From positions 2,356,001 to 2,420,000 of the forward strand of contig JAHRBC010000007.1 of assembly GCA_022702545.1 (NCBI GenBank): 64,000 nucleotides of DNA, read 5' to 3'. This DNA comes from Phycomyces nitens. Taxonomy: Eukaryota > Mucoromycota > Mucoromycetes > Mucorales > Phycomycetaceae. The notes under the pieces were generated by a model. That model was not told the DNA's origin. It did no database searches and was given only the letters and a program-made list of their open reading frames with translations. This document shows positions 33,036 through 42,998 of the stretch, piece after piece (position 1 is the stretch's first letter; each line of letters starts with the position of its first letter). A program made the translations under genes and the position numbers.

Positions 33036-33240
33036 GACGCAATGGTGTGAAGATCCAGTCGGTTATAAATTCGCTTCCATATAACCTTTCACCTAGTACA
33101 CAAATAATGTCTGATGGCCAGGGACCAAAATTGACTCCAATAAGCCGAAGAGAGGAAAGGTAGAGGTGGGGATAGTCGAATTTGACAGTGTAGTGCTCCT
33201 GTGGATACTTTACCTAGAGGACAGTTGTCAAATTATAGTT
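33036..33240 (-). pseudogene. Relic of a LINE-1*-type ORF2 C-terminal region
   Basis: Nucleotide similarity to about 7030-7210 of LINE-1*, including ccagggaccaaaa, gaggtggggata and gtagtgctcctgtggatactttac against gcagtgatcctgtggatgctttgc. Differences are mostly C-to-T/G-to-A, and stops are present. It shows that an older copy of the same family inserted nearby and decayed. Borders are approximate. Confidence 0.6.
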
Positions 33241-33926
33241 AGATATACCTCTTCAATTTTAGGAAACGTTGATAACTAGTATCTCAAATTAAGCCCAAGT
33301 AATTGCCATGAAAAAAAAAAGGAAACATGCCGATACTATAAGTTCTTTGATTTTTGTATTAAAGACATATAAAACTATCTTTTCAAAAAGGTTAACTTTA
33401 TTTTTACTACATTTTATTAAGACCATTACCAAAAAAAAAGGCATAGAAAAATACTTGAAGAATATTAGAAAATAAAATTCGGTCCAATGATCTTCTTTGT
33501 TTGAGTGTAGTATCAATATTTATTATCCTTTAAAAAATATTTGCTATACAGTTGATATCTAGCTACCAAAACCTACGACTTAATATACGTCTAATAACAC
33601 AATTTCAATATTACTATAGGTACCAATAATAAGAAAAGCTTATTGGATTGAAGTTTTCACAATTTTTCACCCCATAATGTTAATTTTGCAGGGAAAGTAT
33701 AGCAGTAGTAATTGTTTACGGAGGACTCTAATGCATCTATATTTAGTGAAATGTTAAGAAGCATATTAAAGAGCATCAATCTGAATTATTGCTTACAATG
33801 ATATAAAACTATTGGCTTTTCATTTATATATAATGCCTACCATTTTATTAAAACATATAAAGACAAGGATGGATCGTGCAACAAACCAGCTAAAATGGAT
33901 TCTTCTTGGCCAGATGAATCATCAAG
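33241..33926. other. AT-rich gene-free interval
   Basis: No coding or repeat signal seen apart from homopolymers. A short frame at 33289-33516 is hydrophobic only because of T-rich composition. Confidence 0.45.
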
Positions 33927-33931
33927 GTCTT

Positions 33932-34217
33932 TGTGGTATACACACCACAGTTGAGTGAAATACAAACTCCACAACCGATCTCCAGTTACTACTTGCTAAT
34001 GACCCTGGCAAGTTAACATCTCAGGAGCAGTTACACACCAGGCACGCGTACACTTCACACTGCTACAGTGATAACCAACCATTACACGACGGGGACTTTA
34101 ATTACAAGGGAATTTGAATAATAGTATATAAGCAATAATAATATTCTTTCTTCAATAAATAACACTCTCACAGTATTCTTATTTCCCTTACAAGATACTA
34201 ACAAACCATATACCTCA
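33932..34217 (+). repeat. LTR-A repeat, copy 6, with 5-bp target duplication (reference copy)
   Basis: 286 bp, TGTGGTATACACACCACAG to CATATACCTCA, bounded by gtctt at 33927-33931 and 34218-34222. The ends form an imperfect inverted repeat (TGTGGTATA and, on the other strand, TGAGGTATA). In this orientation tatataagc and then aataaataac lie near the end, as expected for an LTR promoter and polyadenylation signal. TG...CA ends with a 5-bp duplication point to a solo LTR, though a MITE cannot be excluded. Confidence 0.87.
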
Positions 34218-34222
34218 GTCTT

Positions 34223-35421
34223 GACTTTCTCTTTTTTTTATATCTTGATTCAACCTTTAATATGATTGAATGCTTTTAATACCTAGCTATAAAATCATAT
34301 AACGACTCACTGAACTTGGTAACAAAAAATCAAATGAACAATACACTTTGTAGAGAAGCCTCTTATCTATTGTTTTTTCCCTGGTCTAGCCCTGCTTTTG
34401 GGAGATTGTCAACTAATAGTTAAACCTATTAACCTTTAATTATGATTTATAAATAGTGTATTTATCATACTACCTTATTCAAATACATTTTGGAGCAAAA
34501 ACTAAAGTCAAGGTACATGTAAGCCATATGTACCTATTAACGTTATTTTCTATGGGGTGATTAGATAAACTTGTGCTTCCGAATAATTAGCTATTTGGTG
34601 TTGTATTCTTTATTCTAAAGAAGGATATTTAAGCTATGGAATACTGTATACTTGCTTGCCCACACGGTCAAAGCTTATAACCTGTACCTGGACATGCTAC
34701 AATAAATATCGTATTATTATGCTCGACTAACCCATATTTCTTGTACCCGTTTTTTATTCCAATCGCACAACATCTTGATATTAACTATCAAATCTTCTTG
34801 TCAAAAAATCTAGACTGTGAATCATTTATTCAACTCTATATTGTAGCCAAGTTTTTAAACACTTTCTATAATGTATCTTCTACTCATTTCAAACTAGGAG
34901 AGGCCTTACTTTTTAGTTATTAACGGTCTCTTTCTGTGCCTGTAAATTCATTTTGCTCTTGAACAAGAAATGCACGGACCACTTTAGAGTAACGCAAAAA
35001 TTAAAAAATCGCCATTCTTGAACTTGTACTCTCCAAGGTTACTGGTACACCGATCAAGACAAACTCTCTACTTCTTTACCTTTTTCCCAGTGTAAAAGCA
35101 CCGTTTTTCAACAATACTTTGCCTTGATCCCTAACAAAATACCAATATTTCCTACTCATTGCAGCCCACTCTTGTGTGTGCATGAATTCTGACCAATAAC
35201 GATGCGTATTAAGAGCATGCTATCCAATAATGACCAAAAGTAGTAAAAAGCGATGGCTATCAGATCTGTTCTCACACTCTTGATGGGCGTTGCTAATCGA
35301 TCAGTTTGACAGTCTCTGTGAGAAAAAATAATATTTTTCTTATAAAAAGAGGCGTTCAGAGCCCACCTTTCCATTTTCCCTTTTTTCCCTGCTCTTTTTT
35401 ATCGTTCATAAGCATTCCAAA
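34223..35421. promoter_or_regulatory. Upstream region of the 699-residue gene
   Basis: 1.2 kb of AT-rich DNA. The last 100 bp become pyrimidine-rich (cctttccattttcccttttttccctgctcttttttatcg), a pattern common just before highly expressed fungal starts. A short frame at 34741-34923 has no supporting features. Confidence 0.35.
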
Positions 35422-37521
35422 ATGACTTACAACGCTTTCACTATTGCTTCGCAGACATCTTGTCTTGCCACCGCCTTCCTCTGTACACTACTTCTGGTAG
35501 TTGTATACGCTTCTCCGCTTGCACGTGTCCTTGACACGCTCCTCTCTGCTCTTGCCCGTCTTTCCGTAGACGATATGGGCATGACCTATTCTCCTGTGCT
35601 CTTTGACGATGACCAGGATTCAGTTGGAGGGAACTGTGGTGCCAAGGATGAGGAGACCACCGGCCTTGCGTCGGTCTCTGGAGGCTCTTCAGAGTCTCAG
35701 GGAGCACTTTTGGAGGGAGAATCCTCCGGCGTCTCGTTGGGCGAGCGCCACAGAGGTATCCCAGGCCTTGAGCCTTTCGAGCGCCTCTTTTTGGAGGCAA
35801 TCGATTCCGGAAGTGTTGGGGCTCGCATCCCAACCACCATGGAGGAACTTCAGGAACAGTTCCCAAGCGAGTTCAACCGGGGCAGGTTGTTCTTGTTTGT
35901 GGGTGCCAAGCACGAGCGACCGGCGTGCACTCCAGTACGTCGCGACACTCCTTTGGGCGAGTTCTCTCGCTGCGGCTCTCTGAAACGTTCAGGAAAGAGC
36001 TCTGAAAGGGTATGTCTGAATGATTGGCTTATTCCGAAAGACTCAGCTTCTGACCGTGAAGGAGAGAACAGCACACGCGATAACAAATATTGGTTCAAGA
36101 AGTCTTTCTTGGACGATGATTTGGAAATGTTCTCAGAGGCGACTTGGAAGCAAGGGACCTCTGCTGGATTTGGTTGCGACTCTTCAGAGGCGATGCCCAA
36201 CATTGCCGAAGAAGATGAGCAACACGATGTGCTCAATGAAGTTGGCACTGTACACAGCCGTGTGTACAGAAATCAGGCGGATGAGTTTGACGAAGATGAG
36301 TCTTCTGATGGCGAGTCTTCTGATAGCCTTCTTTGTTCGTCGTCAGTTGGAAGTCTTCCAGTTTCCGAACTGGAAGAGACTCAGGATGAGATGGCCTTCT
36401 TGGTGGCTCGTCTAGAGTCATTGACAATTGATGATGTGAATGAGCATCCAATTCGTGCGAATGATGTTGCCATGGGTGAACTTTCTGAACTTGGTTCTCA
36501 GCCCATCGAAGATCATTTGTCTGTTACAGACGAGGATCTTATGATGGAGAATCTTGGAATGGAGGTTTCATTCCATACTGTCCAACAGGCCGGTGATGTT
36601 GGAGAAGAGGTGGCTTCGGGAGTAAATCCCCAGTATGACGAGCTGGTTGGAAAACCTTTTGTCCTTGGGCAAGAGGCAGTCCAGGGCCTTGTGCCCCATA
36701 TTGAAGCTCCTATGGAGCTGATTGATGCCAGCTCGGATGGTCAACAAAATGACCTTGAAATGGATGCGAACTCGAGTGCAAAGCCGGTTGGAACCAACGG
36801 CCTTGAGTTTGGTGGTCTTGCTAACGCCAGTGCCTCCACAACTGGTATTGCAACAAATATGAACGATAACTCCGGTTTCGTGGATACTGAGGCATTGCTC
36901 AACAGCATGCTGGTGATGAATTCCGAGGTTGAGGCAGTACCAGGATTCAAAGGAAACTTTGATAACTGCCAAGATACCAATGTAGTCAACATGGACGATG
37001 GCCCGTGCTTCAAAACTTCTCCAGTTGACGATAACGATAAGTCTTCCGATCCTGCGATGGAGTGCTCCTCTCCCAAAGGTAAGAAACTTATCACGGACGA
37101 AGGCGCAGTTTGTGTCCCGCAACAAACTGTTAGTGATGTCAAGGGAAAGGGAAAGGAGGCCAAAGAACATCAGTTCAAGGCTCCTTTCCCAGTGTTCACC
37201 TTTGGTGCCGGTGAACCAAAAGGTTCAAAGAGTGGCTTGAACAAGCCTTCTGCTCCTGCCTTTGTCTTTGGCTCTGGCATGGCTCAGAAGTGTGAGTTTG
37301 GGTCATTCAATGTTCCTAAACTCCCTGGCCTGTATGGAGTGCCCCCTCCTCCAGAAGGCCCATCAAAGCCTGTTGCAAGTCCTGGCAACAAGGCGCGGCT
37401 GGCGAAATCTTCCGAGGATGCCAAGGTTCCTGACCAGGCCGAGTCGGATAAGAGTAGCCAGGTTCCTCCCAGACGTTCCCTGCTGAGTCTTCTCACGAAT
37501 CCTCCCAGGAGAAGGCTCTGA
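35422..37521 (+). CDS. Single-span membrane protein with acidic disordered body and C-terminal FG motifs
   Basis: Intronless, 699 residues, markedly GC-richer than its surroundings. Residues ~12-32 form one strong hydrophobic segment (LATAFLCTLLLVVVYASPLA). Residues ~55-580 are acidic, Ser/Glu/Asp-rich and low in order (FDEDESSDGESSDSLL). The C-terminal 110 residues turn basic and Pro/Gly-rich, with FG motifs FTFGAG (~592), FVFGSG (~613) and EFGSF (~624), and end PPRRSLLSLLTNPPRRRL. A basic KGKGKEAKEH stretch precedes the FG part. N-terminal anchor plus C-terminal FG repeats is the plan of the animal pore-membrane nucleoporin POM121, but no homology can be claimed and only three FG motifs are seen. 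It could equally be a lineage-specific protein. Function unknown; the frame's length and bias make a real gene likely. Confidence 0.7.
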   Translation: MTYNAFTIASQTSCLATAFLCTLLLVVVYASPLARVLDTLLSALARLSVDDMGMTYSPVLFDDDQDSVGGNCGAKDEETTGLASVSGGSSESQGALLEGESSGVSLGERHRGIPGLEPFERLFLEAIDSGSVGARIPTTMEELQEQFPSEFNRGRLFLFVGAKHERPACTPVRRDTPLGEFSRCGSLKRSGKSSERVCLNDWLIPKDSASDREGENSTRDNKYWFKKSFLDDDLEMFSEATWKQGTSAGFGCDSSEAMPNIAEEDEQHDVLNEVGTVHSRVYRNQADEFDEDESSDGESSDSLLCSSSVGSLPVSELEETQDEMAFLVARLESLTIDDVNEHPIRANDVAMGELSELGSQPIEDHLSVTDEDLMMENLGMEVSFHTVQQAGDVGEEVASGVNPQYDELVGKPFVLGQEAVQGLVPHIEAPMELIDASSDGQQNDLEMDANSSAKPVGTNGLEFGGLANASASTTGIATNMNDNSGFVDTEALLNSMLVMNSEVEAVPGFKGNFDNCQDTNVVNMDDGPCFKTSPVDDNDKSSDPAMECSSPKGKKLITDEGAVCVPQQTVSDVKGKGKEAKEHQFKAPFPVFTFGAGEPKGSKSGLNKPSAPAFVFGSGMAQKCEFGSFNVPKLPGLYGVPPPPEGPSKPVASPGNKARLAKSSEDAKVPDQAESDKSSQVPPRRSLLSLLTNPPRRRL

Positions 37522-37565
37522 TGCACTGGAGGAACCCTCTTTACGTTCGGTCCCAATTGCTTGCA

Positions 37566-37748
37566 GATTCAAAGGTCTGGCTTATCTGTCTCTTTGAGGT
37601 TGACACCATGTTCCGCCTGCTTGTTTGGGACCGAGTCCTTATCTTGGATAGTGATGATTCAAACGGGCCAGATTATCTGTTTCAGTAGAAATGGATACCG
37701 TGCCTACATGCTTGCATGTTTCTGAATCCTTGATATAATTTGGATAGT
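37566..37748. repeat. Two-unit imperfect tandem duplication downstream of the FG-motif gene
   Basis: Units of about 90 bp (37566-37655 and 37656-37748) share GATTCAAA, TTATCTGT, GATACC/GACACC and the ending TTGGATAGT. They lie in the presumed 3' UTR and are diverged. They have no open frame. Confidence 0.5.
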
Positions 37749-38365
37749 AAAGAGAAGGTAGACGTGGAGTTGTCTACGCCGGTGTATTAGGAGGTGCTGG
37801 TTTGAGTTGTGGTCCCTCACGCTCGCCTATATGTACCATCTTAATATATCCGAAAGTTGTGGTAGCGTTGCTTAGATTCTCGCAAAGGTAAGGATTGGAT
37901 TTGTTTATATTTTGAATTACATGACCAACTGTTTACTAACCATGGTTGTTTGTAGGTGCTCTTGTCCGTGGGTCCTTTGTCGAGTCTCTCCCCCTCCCGA
38001 ATCTTGGTCAGGATTGCGGGTCTACGGTTTTATCATTGGTACGAGCCATTTGGTTCCATGGTTTGGGCTTTCTGGGCCGCCCGTTCGGTTTTCTTGGGCC
38101 TTTGAAGTCTGGGCTGTTGAGGTCCTGTGTTTGGTCTGGCTGAGTGATTGGTCGGATTGGATTTGGGTCTTGGCAGTTTGTACTGGTGGTTTAATCAAGG
38201 AGCATGGATGCTGGTTTACTGGCATCCGCTGGTCATAGACGTCTGATCTGGATGGATTTGCTTTCCTGGTTGGCTATTTCTAGCCTTTGGTTAGCTTTGT
38301 TGTTCCTAGTGTGGACTTTTTTGGGTCTGTGGATAGACTCTATTGAATCCAAATCGATTCAAAAA
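37749..38365. other. Interval with no supported gene
   Basis: GC-richer than most intergenic DNA here and rich in TGG/TTGG words. A 108-codon frame at 37912-38238 is Trp/Cys-rich and looks accidental. It may be transcribed non-coding sequence. Confidence 0.35.
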
Positions 38366-38463
38366 ATATAGTCTGCACATGGGATCAACAGTTCCTGAAG
38401 GTGTTTGGTGAAAGGTCTGAAGCACATGTCAAGAAACATAGACCTTTTGCCAACAGACTATAT
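38366..38463. other. Long imperfect hairpin
   Basis: Outer arms atatagtctg (38366-38375) and cagactatat (38454-38463) are perfect complements. Inside, gtgtttggtgaaaggtct (38401-38418) pairs with agaccttttgccaacagac (38440-38458) with few mismatches around a 21-nt loop. The size is that of a small-RNA precursor stem or a regulatory foldback; nothing else supports expression. Confidence 0.45.
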
Positions 38464-40291
38464 GGCCAAAACAGCCAAAAGTGTGTAGCAGAATAGTTGT
38501 CTGGGCACAAGAAATGCACAATTGCATGCCTGGGCAACACACAGTCGCTTGAGATGGCAAACACTTTAGATTGTGATTATGCTATACATGAGTAGGCTGT
38601 CCCTGGAAGGAAGCAAGTACTAGTACAAATTTAACAATATGTACGACGTATCGAAAGTGAAAGCGCAAGTCATTGACAATCAAAGTATTCTATATCAAGC
38701 AGAATACACTCGAGATTGTCAGCAAGAGCAGATTGCATATGGCGGCTACAAAAGTACACACACCAGAAGAGTTTCCCTGACCAGGAAATGTGTGTGTATT
38801 TGTAGCTGCCTAGGAGAAGCAATTCCAATTTCTGTGGCCCCGAGAGAATATTCCAAGTTCCCGGATTCAAGCATCAAGACAAATCCAGGCAGCCAATTCA
38901 CAAAGCCAGGTAGATTAACTCAAGAATGATTCTGTCTCTCGGGGCCATCTACATCTTACTCGGATTGGGCCAGTCTACCAAGAGACTGAATCAAGACAAG
39001 CCCCAAATGGTCACCCTTATGACCATCTTCAAGTCCCACACGATTCTGGCAATGGAGATGGCAGTAGCAAGTATAAATTCAGTCAACAATACAAGCCATG
39101 GTGCAATTCAACAGTACAAGCCAAAGACGCAAGCAAACAGCAAAAAGCAATAGCCAAAAACAAAGCCAAAATCCAAAAGCCAAAAGCCAAAAGCCAAAAG
39201 CCAGTACAAAGTATCCGAATTACGTAGAGCTGCCACTCCATTGCCAGTCTGTCCAGGTATGCCTTTGTCATTTTTCAAAATTTCCAAGTCGCAATCAAGT
39301 CGAAAGTCTCAAGGCCAAGAACAAAACCAATCGTGATACAACACCAAGAAACAATGCTAGCCAGCAGAAATACCAAGAAGGAGCAACCACAAGATCACAG
39401 AAATGGAAATGAAAAAAAGCAGCCCAGAGTCTCGCCATCTCGCTGGGCTGTGGCAAAGGCATACCTGGACCTCGACAAGAATCGAAGCCAAGTACGAAGC
39501 ATCCGGTTCACCAAGAAATCCAATACGGGACATCGGGAAAATCAGGGGTTAGACAATCCATACCAACACCACTAACACTGGCAGGACTTTATAGGCTACC
39601 AGCAATCTATGAGGGAGCTCCCAACAGAACAGTGTGAACCCAAGCAGCGATACGGCACCAGATGGTATTGTCCTCAAATCCATAAGATTGTGACAGCATC
39701 AATGAGAATCCTTAAGATAAGTATTTGTTCCATTATACTGTATTTTATGACATTTTGGATACTAACTATATAAATGGTTTTTTTTTAGTTTCCTTATCCC
39801 GGCCTATGTACTACAAGAGGACACCATCTGGAGGATGCCAGTGAGAGTGAAGAATGGTTCTTGCTAACGGCAGGCCGTTGAGTACGCTAGTCGTACTTCT
39901 CTCGCTCAAATACTTACAGTGCCTTTGTGCCTGTATAGGGTCTTGGATCAACCAAGTCTGGTCATCCGTCTGCCGTTGATTGTCCAGCCCATTGTGGTGG
40001 ACGCATCGCTCGAGTGGCACATGGCTTCTGTTGGCGGTTCCCTTTTCCCTTTGTTGGTAGTCTTGCTGGTCCTGCTGGTGGAGGTGGTGGAAGTGGTGGA
40101 TTGTATTACCCCGTGTACCGTCAGTCCCGATTACATCAAGAAAAAAAATCCGGCTGTCAAATCCTATCATCCATGGCAACAAAACAAAGAATACAATATG
40201 TTCATACCTCAGCCGGTGTATGAACAGGGATCAACAAGAGATCCCCGAAATGCAAGCCAATCTCAACCCACGATAAATCTTCTCAGTCAAG
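38464..40291. other. Low-coding, A/C-rich stretch with simple repeats leading into the exon array
   Basis: Contains a short (AAAAGCC)n run (39175-39203) set in CAA/AAGCC-biased sequence. No frame has recognisable domains. A frame at about 40014-40140 passes through a Gly-rich patch (GGGGGSGG) and ends shortly before the array; the last segment closes with cagtcaag followed by a GT donor at 40292, the same exon end as every array unit. The stretch may be the 5' part of one spliced transcript with the array. Confidence 0.35.
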
Positions 40292-41087
40292 GTAATTATG
40301 AAACGCTGACTCTAACCAATCATAAATACTCATTGTCAGAATTATTATAGATGACTGAAATCAAGGAAGGGTATAGACCCACCGCAAAGCCGATCCCAAA
40401 GGGTGGAATCCAAACCATGGGAAAAGTCCCACAGTCAAGGTAAAGTTCAAACGATGGATCTGAAAAATCATGAATACTCACTGTTAAAATGGTTACAGAT
40501 GACTGGAATCAAAAAAAGGGTATAGACCTACTGCCAAGCCGATTCCAAAAGGTGGAATCCATACCATGGGCAGAGTCCCACAGTCAAGGTAAAGCTAAAA
40601 TGCTGACTCTAGCCAATAATAAATACTCACTATTAAATTATTATAGACGACTGAAACCAAGGAAGGGTATAGACCCACTGCCAAGTCGATTCCAAAATGT
40701 GGAATCCAAATCATGGACAGAGTTCCACAGTCAAGGTAATGCTAAGCATTGGGTTTATCAAAGCATGAATACTCACTGTCAATATGATTACAGGTGACTG
40801 AAATCAAGGAAGGGTATAAACCCACTGCCGAGCCGATTCCAAAAAGTGGAATTCAGACCATTGGCAGAGTCCCACGGTCAAGGTAAAGTTAAAACGATGG
40901 CTCTAATCAATCATAAATACTCACTGTCAAATTATTATAGATGACTGAAAACCAGGAAGGGTATAAGCCCACTGCAAAACCGATTCCAAAGAGTGAAATC
41001 CAAATCATGGGCAGAGTTTTACAGTCAAGGTAAAGTTAAAATGCTAACTCGAAAAAGTATGAATACTCATCATCAATATGATTATAG
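40292..41087 (+). repeat. Tandem array of exon + mini-intron units (~147-bp period, five units)
   Basis: Five exon-like blocks of 89-90 nt (40351-40439, 40499-40588, 40647-40735, 40794-40882, 40941-41029) alternate with six intron-like spacers of 58-59 nt. Each spacer begins GTAA(A/T) after cagtcaag, contains an actca(c/t)-type branch-like word, and ends ATTATAG or TTACAG. The blocks share one readable peptide (TEIKEGYRPTAKPIPKGGI, then MGRVPQSR), with many differences synonymous in that frame. But 89 nt is not a multiple of three and spliced units run into TGA (ag|A TGA), so a simple concatemer is not translated through. The second block also has one extra A. Function unknown; non-coding RNA or a decayed repeat protein are both possible. 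Confidence 0.75.
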
Positions 41088-41460
41088 GTGACTGGTCCGA
41101 ATAATTGTATGCCTGTCAAGTTCAACACCAAGTACAATGCAAAGTTTAATGCAAAGTCCAGTGCTATGTTTGCTGTAAGGTCCAATGTATGGCTCAAGGT
41201 AAGGTATATAGCAATGTTTAGTGCATTCCAAAGCACAGTTCAGTGTCTAGTCTGGAAGCAAAGTTCAATGTCGAGTTGGATTTCCGAGTTCAAGGCCAAG
41301 TCCAAAGTCGAGTTAAGTACAAAGTTGGATTTCCGAGTTTGATTCCAAGTTTACTTCCCGAGTTTGATGACAAGATCAATGCCGTTCCCTACGAATCCAA
41401 TTATGAGTTTGATTCAAAGAAGAATTGAAATGAAATTTCAAACGATCAAGAAAAAAGGAG
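41088..41460 (+). other. Degenerate short-period repeat tract following the array
   Basis: After the last acceptor at 41087, the sequence is built of loosely repeated words of about 11-18 bp (aaagttcaatg, aaagtccaatg, ttggatttccgagtt occurs twice at about 41276 and 41324). An 84-codon frame (VKFNTKYNAKFNAKSS) reflects this repetition. It is not recognisable as a protein domain. Confidence 0.45.
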
Positions 41461-41685
41461 GAGTGTTAAAAAAGGCGCCCTCCGCAAGAAGGAAGATCTC
41501 TCGAAAGACGCCTTCGGTGGTTAAAGTGGTGGTAGCATCCTTTATACAATTTGAACTGTAAGTACCTATTGATCTCTTGTGATTTATAATGATGAACATG
41601 TACTAATATTTGTATTATCTTTCTCTAGATGTCCAAAATGTTAAAGATGACATAATGAAAGACGATGGTCCACAGGAGTCCTCCA

Positions 41686-41955
41686 GGAAAGAACACCAAC
41701 TCATGTGCTTGCAACTCCCCTTAGGGCTATCTGTCCTACAGGCATAAGGTATTTCTTTTTCTGTATCCTATGCAGCAGCGTATGCCTTTAGTATATTTTC
41801 ATCTTTTGGAATAGCCCAATACAACGGGCCCTTAAGAAGGAAATATACAAAGTCATATGTTGCTATATGGTAAGAATCAGGGAAGACGTACCTTATGCCT
41901 GTAGGACAGATAGTCCTAAGGGGAGTTGCAAGCATATGAGTAGATGTTCTTTCCT
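41686..41955. repeat. Inverted repeat with 65-bp arms and ~137-bp loop
   Basis: The arm at 41686-41751 (aggaaagaac...gcataaggt) and the arm at 41889-41955 (taccttatgcc...gttctttcct) are near-perfect reverse complements. Both arms encode the same peptide outward-in (ERTPTHVLATPLRAICPTGI and ERTSTHMLATPLRTICPTGI), the first on the plus strand after a splice-acceptor-like ctctag at 41629, the second within the minus-strand frame below. This suggests an inverted duplication of a coding exon, not a simple palindrome. Confidence 0.75.
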
Positions 41956-42277
41956 CTAGGGCGCTTGTGAGGCTTGGTTTCCAAATTATCGACCATTTAA
42001 AAAAATTGAATGTACGGAATCCGTTAAAATTTGACAATGAACTTGAACAAAGTAAAAAGACAAGTACCGAATGAACAAAGAAATTGAAATTGGGCAAAGA
42101 AAGCAAGCAAAGATCAAGCAGGGCAAAAAGACTTTGGACTGAATGACGCGGAAGACTTGGATTGGACAAAGAAAGAAGACTCGCATTGAACGGCGCCGGA
42201 GGACTAACATTGAGCATAGCTGAAGACCGACCCTTGACAGTGCTAGAAGACTGAGCAGTGACATAGCCCGAAGACAA
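41768..42277 (-). CDS. Hypothetical protein, possibly an exon of a duplicated gene
   Basis: A 169-codon minus-strand frame. The N-terminal half is Leu/Ser-rich and of doubtful coding value. The C-terminal 60 residues (THMLATPLRTICPTGI, then FPDSYHIATYDFVYFLLKGP, ending KAYAAA) look protein-like and contain the peptide also encoded by the opposite inverted-repeat arm. The first M in the frame may not be a real start. No family recognised. Confidence 0.3.
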   Translation of the reverse strand: MSSGYVTAQSSSTVKGRSSAMLNVSPPAPFNASLLSLSNPSLPRHSVQSLFALLDLCLLSLPNFNFFVHSVLVFLLCSSSLSNFNGFRTFNFFKWSIIWKPSLTSALEERTSTHMLATPLRTICPTGIRYVFPDSYHIATYDFVYFLLKGPLYWAIPKDENILKAYAAA

Positions 42278-42998
42278 AGCTGCTGCGATGCTGTACTTTG
42301 GCGAGAACTTGGTAGAATTACAATTTTGAGGTCTGGGGGGCGGGAATATATGGTCTCCACCTTCTCGTGGTTATTCCTGTGAGTAGAAGCTTGTTGCTTT
42401 GAAACCAAGAGAGACCCTCCATAAGATATATTGCTATATAGTACACTATGGCAACATGACCAGCAATTGTAAAGATTATAATAAAATACCCACCGTTTAA
42501 TCTGACTTTAGTCCATTTTATCTCATTAGATTGCAGTTGACAATCAATGATAGTTCATGAATTCGCATTTATTTCTCTTTCTTTGACAAGGTAGTTTCAG
42601 TACCCTAGAAAGGTCTTGTAAGTTGCAAGAGTTACTTTTTATATTGAAATGAGCATTTACTTTGAAGATAGCAAACTTTTTTGATAGTAATAATAATTTT
42701 TAGTCTGTGCAAACGGAATGGACACATTTCTGCTGTTTTTATTTTGTTTTGTATCGGTGTAGTGACATAAAGAAATAAAACTTGTCATTAAAGAAATAAT
42801 AAAATATAAGTCTTTATTAATGAGATTAACACTTTTTTTCTCTCGATAACTTTGCTGTTATTTTGTTAATACATGGTGTGATTTGAAAGAATAAAGTGCT
42901 GTAGAAAACAGAATGTGTGGTAGACTATATTTTGTAAAGTTTAAATCGATTATTATTAGTGGTAGTATGAGTCTGTGTGTAAATCCTTTACTTCCTGT
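42278..42998. other. AT-rich gene-free interval
   Basis: No gene or repeat recognised. Confidence 0.45.

Noticed and set aside
36568..37170. Minus-strand 200-codon frame inside the 699-residue gene
   Set aside because: The plus-strand frame is far longer and has coherent domains; the antisense frame has none.
37912..38238. 108-codon plus-strand frame rich in Trp and Cys
   Set aside because: Composition reflects TGG-rich DNA; no homology motif, no plausible promoter and the start is weak.
39165..39205. (AAAAGCC)n run as telomere-like repeat or CRISPR-like array
   Set aside because: Only about four short contiguous units without spacers; it is a simple repeat, not telomeric TTAGGG and not a CRISPR array.
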